Assembly (NCBI RefSeq): GCF_027924145.1
Contig: NZ_BRVP01000007.1
Coordinates: 62,001-126,000 of the forward strand
Reading direction: 5' to 3'
Length of the DNA stretch: 64,000 nucleotides
Source: Neptunitalea chrysea
GTDB taxonomy: Bacteria; Bacteroidota; Bacteroidia; Flavobacteriales; Flavobacteriaceae
The position numbers were made by a program, and so were the translations under genes. A model generated the notes under the pieces. The model saw only the letters and a program-made list of their open reading frames with translations, was not told the origin of the DNA and ran no database searches. Shown here in pieces: positions 17,407-24,407 of the stretch. Every line of letters starts with the position of its first letter. Within the stretch, counting starts at the first letter, position 1.

Positions 17407-18246
17407 TTATAATAAGTTGAATCTATAATTTAAGTAACATTTGGCTAACACTCCAAATTTTTGATAATTTGGAACTCTAATCCTCGTGTTTTTAATTTCT
17501 AAAGAAGGTGTTTTTTTAAGTTTTTGAAGTAGTTTATGGTAATACTTATATGCGGTATATACTCCAAATTTAGCTTCGATGGGTAATCTCTGAATGCCTT
17601 CAAAACCTTTACTGAAATCGTTCTCAATTTCCTGAATAATACGAGCTTTAGATGCTTCATCAAGCATGTTTAAATTGGTGCCCGGAAAATACGTTCTTTG
17701 CAATGTTTCAAAATCATCTTTAAGGTCTCTTAAAAAGTTTACTTTTTGAAAAGCTGAACCAAGAGACATCGCAGCATCTTTTAATTCATTATATTTTTCT
17801 TTATTACCTTTTACAAATACGGTTAAGCACATAAGACCTACCACATCTGCAGATCCGTATATGTATTGTTTGTACTCATTAATGGTATTGTATTCTTTTT
17901 TGGTAAGGTCTTGACGCATACTATTCATAAAGGCTTCTATAAGTGTTGTGTCTAGAGTATATTTATGAACGGTATGCTGAAATGAGTTTAAAATTGGGTT
18001 TAAACTTATTTTATTTTCAATGGATTTGTAAAGCTCTTTTTCAAATTCATCAAATAGTTCGTTTTTAGGATACTCATGAAATGTGTCTACTATTTCATCG
18101 GCAAACCTAACAAATCCATAAATATTGTAGATGTCTTGTCTTGTTGCTGGTGAAAGCATTTTTACAGCTAATGAGAAAGAAGTGCTGTATGCTTCTGTAA
18201 CAAGCTTGCTGCTTTGAAAGGAAACGGAGTCAAAAATACTTTTCAT
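17407..18246 (-). CDS. crtB: Phytoene synthase
   Basis: A 279-residue trans-isoprenyl diphosphate synthase of the squalene/phytoene type, which condenses two geranylgeranyl diphosphates to phytoene. The first Asp-rich motif is DEIVD (in FVRFADEIVDTF) and the second is DLKDDF (LRDLKDDFETLQ). Family signatures SAFQKVNFLRD and YGSADVVGLM are also visible. Length is normal for bacterial CrtB. One base separates it from crtI, so the two are co-transcribed and probably translationally coupled. Confidence 0.96.
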   Translation of the reverse strand: MKSIFDSVSFQSSKLVTEAYSTSFSLAVKMLSPATRQDIYNIYGFVRFADEIVDTFHEYPKNELFDEFEKELYKSIENKISLNPILNSFQHTVHKYTLDTTLIEAFMNSMRQDLTKKEYNTINEYKQYIYGSADVVGLMCLTVFVKGNKEKYNELKDAAMSLGSAFQKVNFLRDLKDDFETLQRTYFPGTNLNMLDEASKARIIQEIENDFSKGFEGIQRLPIEAKFGVYTAYKYYHKLLQKLKKTPSLEIKNTRIRVPNYQKFGVLAKCYLNYRFNLL

Positions 18247-18247
18247 A

Positions 18248-19714
18248 CTAACTTTTTGGGTTTTGGATAACGAGTTCTGAAACCAGTTTTCCGGATATTA
18301 ATGCCGGAGGAACTCCGGGGCCGGGTACTGTTAGCTGTCCAGTAAAGAATAAATTTGAAACTTTTTTACTTTTAAGCTTAGGTCTTAAAAATGCGGTTTG
18401 TAATAAGGTGTTGGCTAATCCATATGCATTTCCTTTATACGAATTGTATGCTTCTTTGAAATCGTTTACACAGAAGCTTTCTTTAAATATAATACTATTT
18501 TTTAACTTTTGATTGGTAAGATATTCAAGACGTGTTATGATTTTTTCAAAATAAAGCGTTCTCATTTCTTTAGTATCTTCCAATCCGGGTGCGATGGGAA
18601 TTAAGAAAATACCCGCTTCTTTATTTTCAGGTGAAATATTGCTATCAGTTTTAGAAGGAAAGCTAGCATAGAATAATGGGGTGTCTGGCCATTTCGGAGT
18701 ATCATAAATATCTTTTGCATGCGTATCAAAGTCTACGTCAAAAAACAAAGTATGATGATCTACATTTTCTATTTTTTTGTCAAACCCTACATAAAAAAGT
18801 AAAGACGATGGGGCAAAAGTTCTTTTTTCCCAATACTTTTCGGAGTACTGTCTAAACTTTTTGTCTAAAAGTGTTTCGGTATGATGATAGTCAGCTCCGC
18901 TAACAATAATATCTGTAGCGATGGTTGTGCCGTTAATCTGTAACCCCTTAACAGTATTATTTTCTACAATAATCTTTTCAGCGGATGCGTTTAACTGAAT
19001 AGTAACGCCTAATTCTAAGGCTAATTTTTCTATTCCCTTAATTACGCTGTGCATTCCATTTTTGGGATGCCATGTACCCAGTCCGAAATCAGCATAATTC
19101 ATAAAATTATAAAAAGAAGGAGTGTCAGCCGGTTTGGCTCCTAAAAACAAAACAGGAAATTCAAGAATTTGAACTAGGCGTTCGTTTTTAAATTCTTTGC
19201 GAACATCTGATTTTATGGTAGAAACAAATTGAGTTAATCGTTTAATAGTTGGTAGTGTAACCAATTCTAATGGTGATACACCAGGTTTGTAAACTAAGTC
19301 TTTAATAGCAATATTGTAATTATCTTCAGCCTTCTTTATGAACTTTTGTAATTTCTTACTGCTTCCTTTTTCAACAGATTCAAAAGTTTCATATATTTTT
19401 TCTAAAGAGTCTTCAATAGAGATATAGTCGTTTTCACCGAAATAAACGCTGTATGCGGGGTTTAACTTTGTTAATTGGTAAAATTGGTCGGGGGAAGTGT
19501 TAAAGTCAGCAAAAAAGCGCTCAAATACGTCGGGCATCCAGTACCATGTAGGTCCCATGTCAAATGTAAAACCTCCCTTGGTTAATTGTTGGGCTCTACC
19601 GCCAATACATATGTTTTTTTCATAAACGGTAACTTCATAATTAGCCTTTGCTAGATAGCAAGCTGCTGCTAAAGAAGAAAACCCTGAACCTATAATTGAT
19701 ACTTTTTGTTTCAT
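18248..19714 (-). CDS. crtI: Phytoene desaturase
   Basis: A 488-residue FAD-dependent desaturase converting phytoene to lycopene. The N-terminal dinucleotide fold is IIGSGFSSLAAACYL with the acidic end VTVYEKN. The substrate region carries GPTWYWMPDVFERFF. The C-terminal carotenoid-desaturase signature is FFTGQLTVPGPGVPPALISG. It is the first crt enzyme gene after the MerR-type regulator. Its start codon lies a few bases from a TATATTTG box that overlaps a TTGTTTAACAA palindrome, so its transcript may be nearly leaderless. Confidence 0.96.
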   Translation of the reverse strand: MKQKVSIIGSGFSSLAAACYLAKANYEVTVYEKNICIGGRAQQLTKGGFTFDMGPTWYWMPDVFERFFADFNTSPDQFYQLTKLNPAYSVYFGENDYISIEDSLEKIYETFESVEKGSSKKLQKFIKKAEDNYNIAIKDLVYKPGVSPLELVTLPTIKRLTQFVSTIKSDVRKEFKNERLVQILEFPVLFLGAKPADTPSFYNFMNYADFGLGTWHPKNGMHSVIKGIEKLALELGVTIQLNASAEKIIVENNTVKGLQINGTTIATDIIVSGADYHHTETLLDKKFRQYSEKYWEKRTFAPSSLLFYVGFDKKIENVDHHTLFFDVDFDTHAKDIYDTPKWPDTPLFYASFPSKTDSNISPENKEAGIFLIPIAPGLEDTKEMRTLYFEKIITRLEYLTNQKLKNSIIFKESFCVNDFKEAYNSYKGNAYGLANTLLQTAFLRPKLKSKKVSNLFFTGQLTVPGPGVPPALISGKLVSELVIQNPKS

Positions 19715-19729
19715 TGTTTAACAAATATA
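19714..19729 (-). promoter_or_regulatory. Putative CarH-like operator over the crtI -7 box
   Basis: On the plus strand TTGTTTAACAA (19714-19724) is an inverted repeat, TTGTT-T-AACAA. On the minus strand it overlaps a TATATTTG -7 element (19722-19729) upstream of crtI. The same arms occur over the regulator's own promoter. A well-spaced -33 TTG is not evident. Confidence 0.55.
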
Positions 19730-19766
19730 AAGAAAGATTAAACAAAAATGAGGTAGATAAAAAAAT

Positions 19767-20666
19767 TTACAACTTTTTAACTAAATCCGAAACTCCTGTG
19801 AATGTGCACATATTTTCAGGAAGTTGGTCTAAATCAAGTTCGCTTATCTTGTTTCCTAATAGCCACAACTTATTTTTTTTCTTATAATTAACTAGGTTAT
19901 TGAATCTAACTAGATAATCAGGAATATTCTCAAACGACGGGGTTACTGTAAAATATGTGATAAAAGTTATTTCGGGGTAATAAGAGTTTAAGTCAGCTAG
20001 ATCTTCTAACGGCATACTTGGTCCTAAATATATGGTGTGGTAGCCATTCTTAACAATTTCATGGTTTAGAAATAGGAGTCCTATCTCATGAATTTCATGT
20101 TCAGGCAGGAATAGTACAAAGGTGGTATTCTTATCTGTAGATACTGTCTCTTGAAGGGTTTCGGTATTTATTAAAATCTTTTGTTTAATAAGGTTAGAAA
20201 TAAAATGCTCATGAGCGGGGGTAATGGTTTCTGTTTGCCATAAAAGCCCCAGTTCATATAATAGTGGTACAAACACATCGTAAAAAATCTCTGAAAATGT
20301 TTTATGTGCAATAAGGTTTTTATATGTTTTTGTAAAAAGCGTAGGGTTGAAATTAACCATTGATAGCTTAAGATCATTAATGGCTTGACTCTTAATTGCA
20401 TTTTCAGATATGAGATCTTTTACTAACTTAATGATTTGAGCATCGGTAAAACCAGCTATCTTAGATATTTTATATCCGTTGTTATAAAGTAAAGTGATGT
20501 TAAGTAGTTTTTGAAGGCTCTTAATAGAGTAGGTTCTAATATTGGTATCTGTACGGTGTGGAGAAAGAAGGTTGTATCTTTTTTCCCAAATACGAATGGT
20601 GTGCGCTTTAATGCCGCTTAAGTTCTCAAGATCCTTTATGCTAAAAACCCTCTTAATATTGTTCAT
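19767..20666 (-). CDS. MerR-type regulator with B12-binding domain (CarH/LitR-like photoreceptor)
   Basis: Taken from ATG 20664-20666 (an upstream ATG at 20690 is possible), the protein has 299 residues. The MerR winged helix comes first (FSIKDLENLSGIKAHTIRIW then EKRYNLLSP), followed by a helical bundle and a cobalamin-binding domain. Two CarH hallmarks are present: W-x9-E-H (W in LLWQTE, EH in AHEHFISN), which shields adenosylcobalamin, and E-x-H-x-x-G (EIHEIG), which supplies the lower axial histidine. In Myxococcus and Thermus such proteins repress carotenoid genes in the dark, and light destroys the cofactor. Its position directly upstream of crtI supports the same role. Confidence 0.88.
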   Translation of the reverse strand: MNNIKRVFSIKDLENLSGIKAHTIRIWEKRYNLLSPHRTDTNIRTYSIKSLQKLLNITLLYNNGYKISKIAGFTDAQIIKLVKDLISENAIKSQAINDLKLSMVNFNPTLFTKTYKNLIAHKTFSEIFYDVFVPLLYELGLLWQTETITPAHEHFISNLIKQKILINTETLQETVSTDKNTTFVLFLPEHEIHEIGLLFLNHEIVKNGYHTIYLGPSMPLEDLADLNSYYPEITFITYFTVTPSFENIPDYLVRFNNLVNYKKKNKLWLLGNKISELDLDQLPENMCTFTGVSDLVKKL

Positions 20667-20677
20667 CAAAAATAGCT

Positions 20678-20695
20678 TTTTGTTAAACAAAATTA
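20678..20695 (-). promoter_or_regulatory. Putative autoregulatory operator / -7 box of the MerR gene
   Basis: TTTTGTT-A-AACAAAA (20678-20692) is a 7-bp inverted repeat. It overlaps TAATTTTG on the minus strand (20688-20695), a TAnnTTTG -7 box about 20 bases before the start. Arms and arrangement match the site at crtI. Confidence 0.55.
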
Positions 20696-20740
20696 AATAA
20701 AACTAATTATAAAAGAAAATGTTGATTATTTTTTAAAAAG

Positions 20741-20825
20741 TGCCTACGACTGGATTCGAACCAGCACGTCCTTTCGAACACCACCCCCTCAAGATGGCGA
20801 GTCTACCAATTTCTCCACGTAGGCA
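20741..20825 (-). tRNA. tRNA-Leu (anticodon GAG)
   Basis: An 85-base class II tRNA. The acceptor arms TGCCTAC / GTAGGCA pair, the D-loop has AATTGGTAGAC, and the anticodon stem CCATC / GGTGG holds loop TTGAGGG (GAG). A long variable arm and the T-loop GGTTCGAATCC complete it. CCA is not encoded. Confidence 0.95.
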
Positions 20826-20845
20826 TAAGATTGGGTAAAAATAAA

Positions 20846-20873
20846 AAAAGTTGAGTTATAAAACTCAACTTTT
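20846..20873 (-). terminator. Terminator of the tRNA-Lys pair
   Basis: A 12-bp stem, AAAAGTTGAGTT / AACTCAACTTTT, has loop ATAA. On the minus strand a T-run follows it, directly after the last tRNA-Lys gene. Confidence 0.75.
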
Positions 20874-20875
20874 TG

Positions 20876-20948
20876 TGACCCGGCTGGGGTTCGAACCCAG
20901 GACCCCAACATTAAAAGTGTTGTGCTCTACCAGCTGAGCTACCGAGTC
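20876..20948 (-). tRNA. tRNA-Lys (anticodon TTT), copy 1
   Basis: A 73-base cloverleaf: acceptor GACTCGG / CCGGGTC with discriminator A, D-arm GCTCAGCTGGTAGAGC, anticodon loop CTTTTAA and T-arm GGGTTCGAACCC. It looks identical to the copy 34 bases upstream. Confidence 0.96.
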
Positions 20949-20982
20949 TGGCCATATTTGCATATCAGTTAAAGAAAAAAAG

Positions 20983-21055
20983 TGACCCGGCTGGGGTTCG
21001 AACCCAGGACCCCAACATTAAAAGTGTTGTGCTCTACCAGCTGAGCTACCGAGTC
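20983..21055 (-). tRNA. tRNA-Lys (anticodon TTT), copy 2
   Basis: Same sequence as copy 1, 73 bases, tandem on the minus strand. It probably shares one transcript with copy 1. Confidence 0.96.
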
Positions 21056-21187
21056 TTGTTATTCTTTCGCTGAATGCGGGTGCAAATATAATATCATTAT
21101 TTTATTTTTCAAGAGATTTTTAATATAAATTTGTCTTTTTTTTAAAGTGAGAGTGTAAAATGCTCTTTTAAAGTAAATTACATATAT

Positions 21188-21697
21188 ATGATTATTTTAT
21201 TAGGATACATGGGGAGTGGTAAATCGGCTGTAGGAAAATCTTTGGCAGTTAAATTGAATCAACCTTTTTTAGATTTTGATGAATACATAGAGCAGAAAGA
21301 AGGAATCTCTGTAACTACAATTTTTCAAGAAAAAGGGGAGATATACTTTAGAAAAATAGAACATCTTTATCTTAAAGAGCTCCTTGATGAGAATAGAAAT
21401 ATGGTTCTTTCATTAGGAGGGGGTACTCCCTGTTATTCAAATAACATAGCATTATTACTTAAGGCAACACCCCATGTGTTTTATTTAAACGTAGGAATAG
21501 GAACACTTGTTGAGCGCTTACTAAAAGAGAAAAGTCACAGACCTGTAATAGCCCATCTTACAGAAGAAAACCTTCCTGAGTTTATAGGAAAGCATCTTTT
21601 TGAAAGAAATTCATTTTATCAGCAGGCTCACCACCACGTTAATGCTAATAAAAAAACTATTGAGGAGTTGGTAAATGAAATAGGTGCTTTAATCTAA
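21188..21697 (+). CDS. aroK: Shikimate kinase
   Basis: A 169-residue P-loop kinase that phosphorylates shikimate at the 3-hydroxyl in aromatic amino acid synthesis. Walker A is GYMGSGKSAVG (6-16). The shikimate-binding DFDEYIE comes next, and LSLGGGTPCY is the conserved Gly-rich substrate loop. A lid region with RP (SHRPVI) and a C-terminal R of the adenine site (FERNSFY) follow. Length is typical. The gene converges on and overlaps the 3' end of the phosphoribosyltransferase gene by nine bases. Confidence 0.95.
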   Translation: MIILLGYMGSGKSAVGKSLAVKLNQPFLDFDEYIEQKEGISVTTIFQEKGEIYFRKIEHLYLKELLDENRNMVLSLGGGTPCYSNNIALLLKATPHVFYLNVGIGTLVERLLKEKSHRPVIAHLTEENLPEFIGKHLFERNSFYQQAHHHVNANKKTIEELVNEIGALI

Positions 21698-22186
21698 ATA
21701 TACAAAATCATTTTTGTCTTCAAATACAACATGTACATGCTCTTGCAAAGATGTAGATAATGAGATCCCTTTAAAATCTGCTTTTACCGGATATTTTTTA
21801 TGATTTCTGTTTACTAATACAGCGGTTTTAAATTTTTTAAGAGGTACATCTAAAAAATATTTTACACCATACATTAAAGTAGTGCCAGAATTTAGTACGT
21901 CGTCTACCAATACCAAAGCTTTGTTAGTATAGTACTCTTTAGGAAAAGAGGTAGTTATCTCTTTTTCTAGAGGGGCAGGTTTGTTTATATGTACTTCGGC
22001 TACTTTCACTTCTAAATCTGAAATTTCAGAAAGTGTAGTACCAATTTTTTGAGCAAAAATAAATCCATTCCCATTTATTCCGGCAATTACAATCTCCTCC
22101 TCATTAATATTGGTCTCATAAATTTGATAAGCTATACGCTTAATTTTATGTTGTATTTCGTCGTGCGAAAGAATTTTATTTTGCAT
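21689..22186 (-). CDS. PyrR-like phosphoribosyltransferase
   Basis: A type I phosphoribosyltransferase of 165 residues from ATG 22186; an in-frame TTG three codons upstream is less likely. The PRPP-binding loop is VLVDDVLNSGTTL. The C-terminal strand with PVKADFKGISLSTSLQEHV resembles PyrR and related PRTases. PyrR proteins are uracil phosphoribosyltransferases and pyr-operon attenuation regulators, but Bacteroidota homologues are usually only annotated as PRTase-domain proteins. No pyrimidine gene or anti-terminator lies nearby, so the substrate is left open. Confidence 0.85.
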   Translation of the reverse strand: MQNKILSHDEIQHKIKRIAYQIYETNINEEEIVIAGINGNGFIFAQKIGTTLSEISDLEVKVAEVHINKPAPLEKEITTSFPKEYYTNKALVLVDDVLNSGTTLMYGVKYFLDVPLKKFKTAVLVNRNHKKYPVKADFKGISLSTSLQEHVHVVFEDKNDFVYLD

Positions 22187-22265
22187 ATTATTCAATTGAT
22201 AATTCTAAATTTAATGTCAAAAATAACTATAATCTATAAATTAAATTAAAATATAATAGAGTTAT

Positions 22266-22841
22266 TTATATAGGTTTCGCTATAAAAAATAACTCATTAC
22301 TCATTCTGGGCTTTATGGAGTTTTTACAGTTTTCGATTTTAATGAGTTGAAAATGTTTTAAAAACAGTTTCTTATATTCATTAATGTCTCCGCCAAAGGG
22401 AGGTCCGTTTTCAGTTAATGGAAATGAAAATAGAACTCCGGTTAGCTTTCCGTTTAGATTTAATAGCTCATGCATTTTCTTAATATAAGACGTTCTCATC
22501 TTAATGTCTAATGCACAAAAGAAGGTGTGTTCAAAGATTAGATCAAATGTATCATTAATACTAAAAAAATCAGTGATTAGTATGTGTGATTTTGGAAATT
22601 CAGGCACCCGTTCTCTAAAGTTATTCAAAGGTTCTTCTGTAATATCGGCAATATATACGTTGGTAAAACCTTTGGAAAACAAATACGATGCCTCATATGC
22701 ATGACCACAACCCGGAATTAAAATTTTTAGTTCTTTATTTTCTAATTGGTCTATGTAATCTGTTAGGGCAGGAATGGCATAGCCTACATCCCATTTTGTA
22801 TTGTGACGTATATATCTGTCTGACCAGTATTCTTTATTCAT
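22266..22841 (-). CDS. SAM-dependent methyltransferase, TPMT-like
   Basis: From ATG 22841 (MNKEYWSDRYI) the protein has about 191 residues; the ATG at 22871 would overlap the upstream gene much more. The class I fold shows motif I as ILIPGCGHAYEASYL and acidic strand-2 end IADITEEP, with YIRHNTKWDVGYAIP at the N-terminus as in thiopurine S-methyltransferases. FEHTFFCALD is a TPMT-family signature. Relatives methylate thiols, selenide or tellurite. The start overlaps the Hsp15-like gene by eight bases, so the two are co-expressed. Confidence 0.87.
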   Translation of the reverse strand: MNKEYWSDRYIRHNTKWDVGYAIPALTDYIDQLENKELKILIPGCGHAYEASYLFSKGFTNVYIADITEEPLNNFRERVPEFPKSHILITDFFSINDTFDLIFEHTFFCALDIKMRTSYIKKMHELLNLNGKLTGVLFSFPLTENGPPFGGDINEYKKLFLKHFQLIKIENCKNSIKPRMSNELFFIAKPI

Positions 22842-23235
22842 CTTTAGATTCTGAGGTGAAAGACTCGTCATCTGGATCTAAATAATCCTCAATAGATCTT
22901 CTGTCTTTTTTGGTGGGTCTACCTGCGCCTTTCTTTCTGTAATAGTCTTGCGATAGTTTAACTAGGTTGGCATGTTCAAATGCTTCTTTTGGTGTGGTAT
23001 CTACCCTGTAAATATCTACTAGTTTTGCACCAACTCTATTTGGCGGAATATCTAATACATTTAGCTGATAATCTACTTGGTTTTTCCTATAGATTATTTT
23101 ATCACCCGGATAAACCTCACGTGAAGGTTTAACTACTTGATCATTTATTTTAACATGTCCTTTTTTGCAGGCTTCTGTTCCTATGTTTCTAGTTTTACAA
23201 TAACGTATACACCACAAATACTTGTCAATTCTCAT
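22834..23235 (-). CDS. S4-domain RNA-binding protein, Hsp15-like
   Basis: A 133-residue protein with an N-terminal S4 fold (MRIDKYLWCIRYCKTRNIGT, GHVKINDQVVKPSREVYPGD) and a basic C-terminal part with KKGAGRPTKKDRR, typical of the Hsp15/HslR family. E. coli Hsp15 binds 50S subunits carrying stalled nascent chains and returns them to use. The last 20 residues are acidic, as in many Bacteroidota copies. It is the first gene of a two-gene unit with the methyltransferase. Confidence 0.88.
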   Translation of the reverse strand: MRIDKYLWCIRYCKTRNIGTEACKKGHVKINDQVVKPSREVYPGDKIIYRKNQVDYQLNVLDIPPNRVGAKLVDIYRVDTTPKEAFEHANLVKLSQDYYRKKGAGRPTKKDRRSIEDYLDPDDESFTSESKDE

Positions 23236-23382
23236 TATCTTGTTATTTACGCAACTTGTTTATACTTTTTGTATCTATATTACAAAAGTACATATTAGTG
23301 TACAAGGTTTAATAGTTAATTTTAACATTTGTAAATGTGCATAAAATTGTATCTTGCGCGTTTTATTAAAAACTCTATTATA

Positions 23383-24354
23383 ATGAAGTTAAACAGAATA
23401 CTAACGTATGCTGTTTTATCTTGCTTGACGATATTGGGAATAATATCGTGCAAAAAGGATGATACGGCTAGCGTAACTCCTCCTAGGGATATAACGGAGG
23501 TAATGCTTGAGGACGACGAAGCATTACAAGAGTACTTATCAACTCACTTTTACAACTACGAAGATTTTGCTAATCCTCCCGCCAGTTTTGATTATAAAAT
23601 AGTTTTTGATACTATAGAAGGAACAAATGCAAATAAAATACCTTTAATAGATCAGGTGCAAACAAAGCCTGTGATTATTTTAGATGCAGATGAAGAAGAG
23701 GTAGCGCATAATTTGTATTATTTAATTGCAAGAGAAGGGGAAGGAGTGCATCCTCATGTAGCAGATTCTGTGTATGTAAAATATACCGGAAGCAATTTAA
23801 GTGGAGATGTTTTTGATTTTACGAATGTGCCTGTTTGGTTTGATCAAATAGGAAACCCTTATTACACTAGTAGCACAGGGGTTGTTACGGGATGGAAGTT
23901 CTTTACTCCAGAGCTTAAAACCGGAACGTTTACAGGTTTAGATGCAGGAGTAGCAGTATATGAAAATTATGGTGTAGGAGCCGTATTTATGCCTTCTGGT
24001 TTAGGCTATTTTAATACTACAATTACTGGTGTGTCTGCATATTCACCACTTGTGTTTAGAATAGATATGTTGGCTAATATAGAGTCTGACCATGATGGGG
24101 ATAAAATACCATCTTATTATGAAGATCAGGATGGTGATTTCTTTATGTATAATGTAGATACAGATGGAGACGGGATAGCCGATATTTATGATGTTGATGA
24201 TGATGGTGATAGTGCGCTAACTATTGATGAAATAGAGTACACTGACTTAGATGAAAATGGTAGAATAAGTATAGATGAAATAGATTTTCTGGATTATAAT
24301 GATGATGACTTGCCAGATTATTTAGATCCTAATTATTTTGTAGAAGAAGATTAG
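23383..24354 (+). CDS. FKBP-type peptidyl-prolyl isomerase lipoprotein with acidic Ca2+-binding-like tail
   Basis: The likely start is ATG 23383, giving 323 residues with a lipoprotein signal (CLTILGIISC). The middle region has the FKBP pattern: HVADSVYVKYTGSNLSGDVF, VVTGWKFFTPELKTG and YGVGAVFMPSGLGY. The last 80 residues are Asp-rich, with repeats such as DTDGDGIADIYDVDDDGD and DLDENGRISIDEIDF. These resemble thrombospondin type-3 or dockerin-like calcium loops found on surface proteins. It is probably an outer-membrane foldase. Position alone does not tie it to recQ, which converges on it. Confidence 0.85.
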   Translation: MKLNRILTYAVLSCLTILGIISCKKDDTASVTPPRDITEVMLEDDEALQEYLSTHFYNYEDFANPPASFDYKIVFDTIEGTNANKIPLIDQVQTKPVIILDADEEEVAHNLYYLIAREGEGVHPHVADSVYVKYTGSNLSGDVFDFTNVPVWFDQIGNPYYTSSTGVVTGWKFFTPELKTGTFTGLDAGVAVYENYGVGAVFMPSGLGYFNTTITGVSAYSPLVFRIDMLANIESDHDGDKIPSYYEDQDGDFFMYNVDTDGDGIADIYDVDDDGDSALTIDEIEYTDLDENGRISIDEIDFLDYNDDDLPDYLDPNYFVEED

Positions 24355-24374
24355 TAAAATTTATTATAGATAGA

Positions 24375-24400
24375 AAGCCGGTATAGTTACCGGCTTTTTT
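24375..24400 (+). terminator. Terminator after the FKBP lipoprotein gene
   Basis: The stem AAGCCGGTA / TACCGGCTT has a four-base loop and six T residues on the plus strand. It may also act weakly on recQ transcripts from the other side. Confidence 0.88.
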
Positions 24401-24407
24401 ATTTATA

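Noticed and set aside
20741-21055. tRNA cluster as an integration site
   Set aside because: No integrase, no duplicated tRNA 3' end and no change in gene type is seen on either side.
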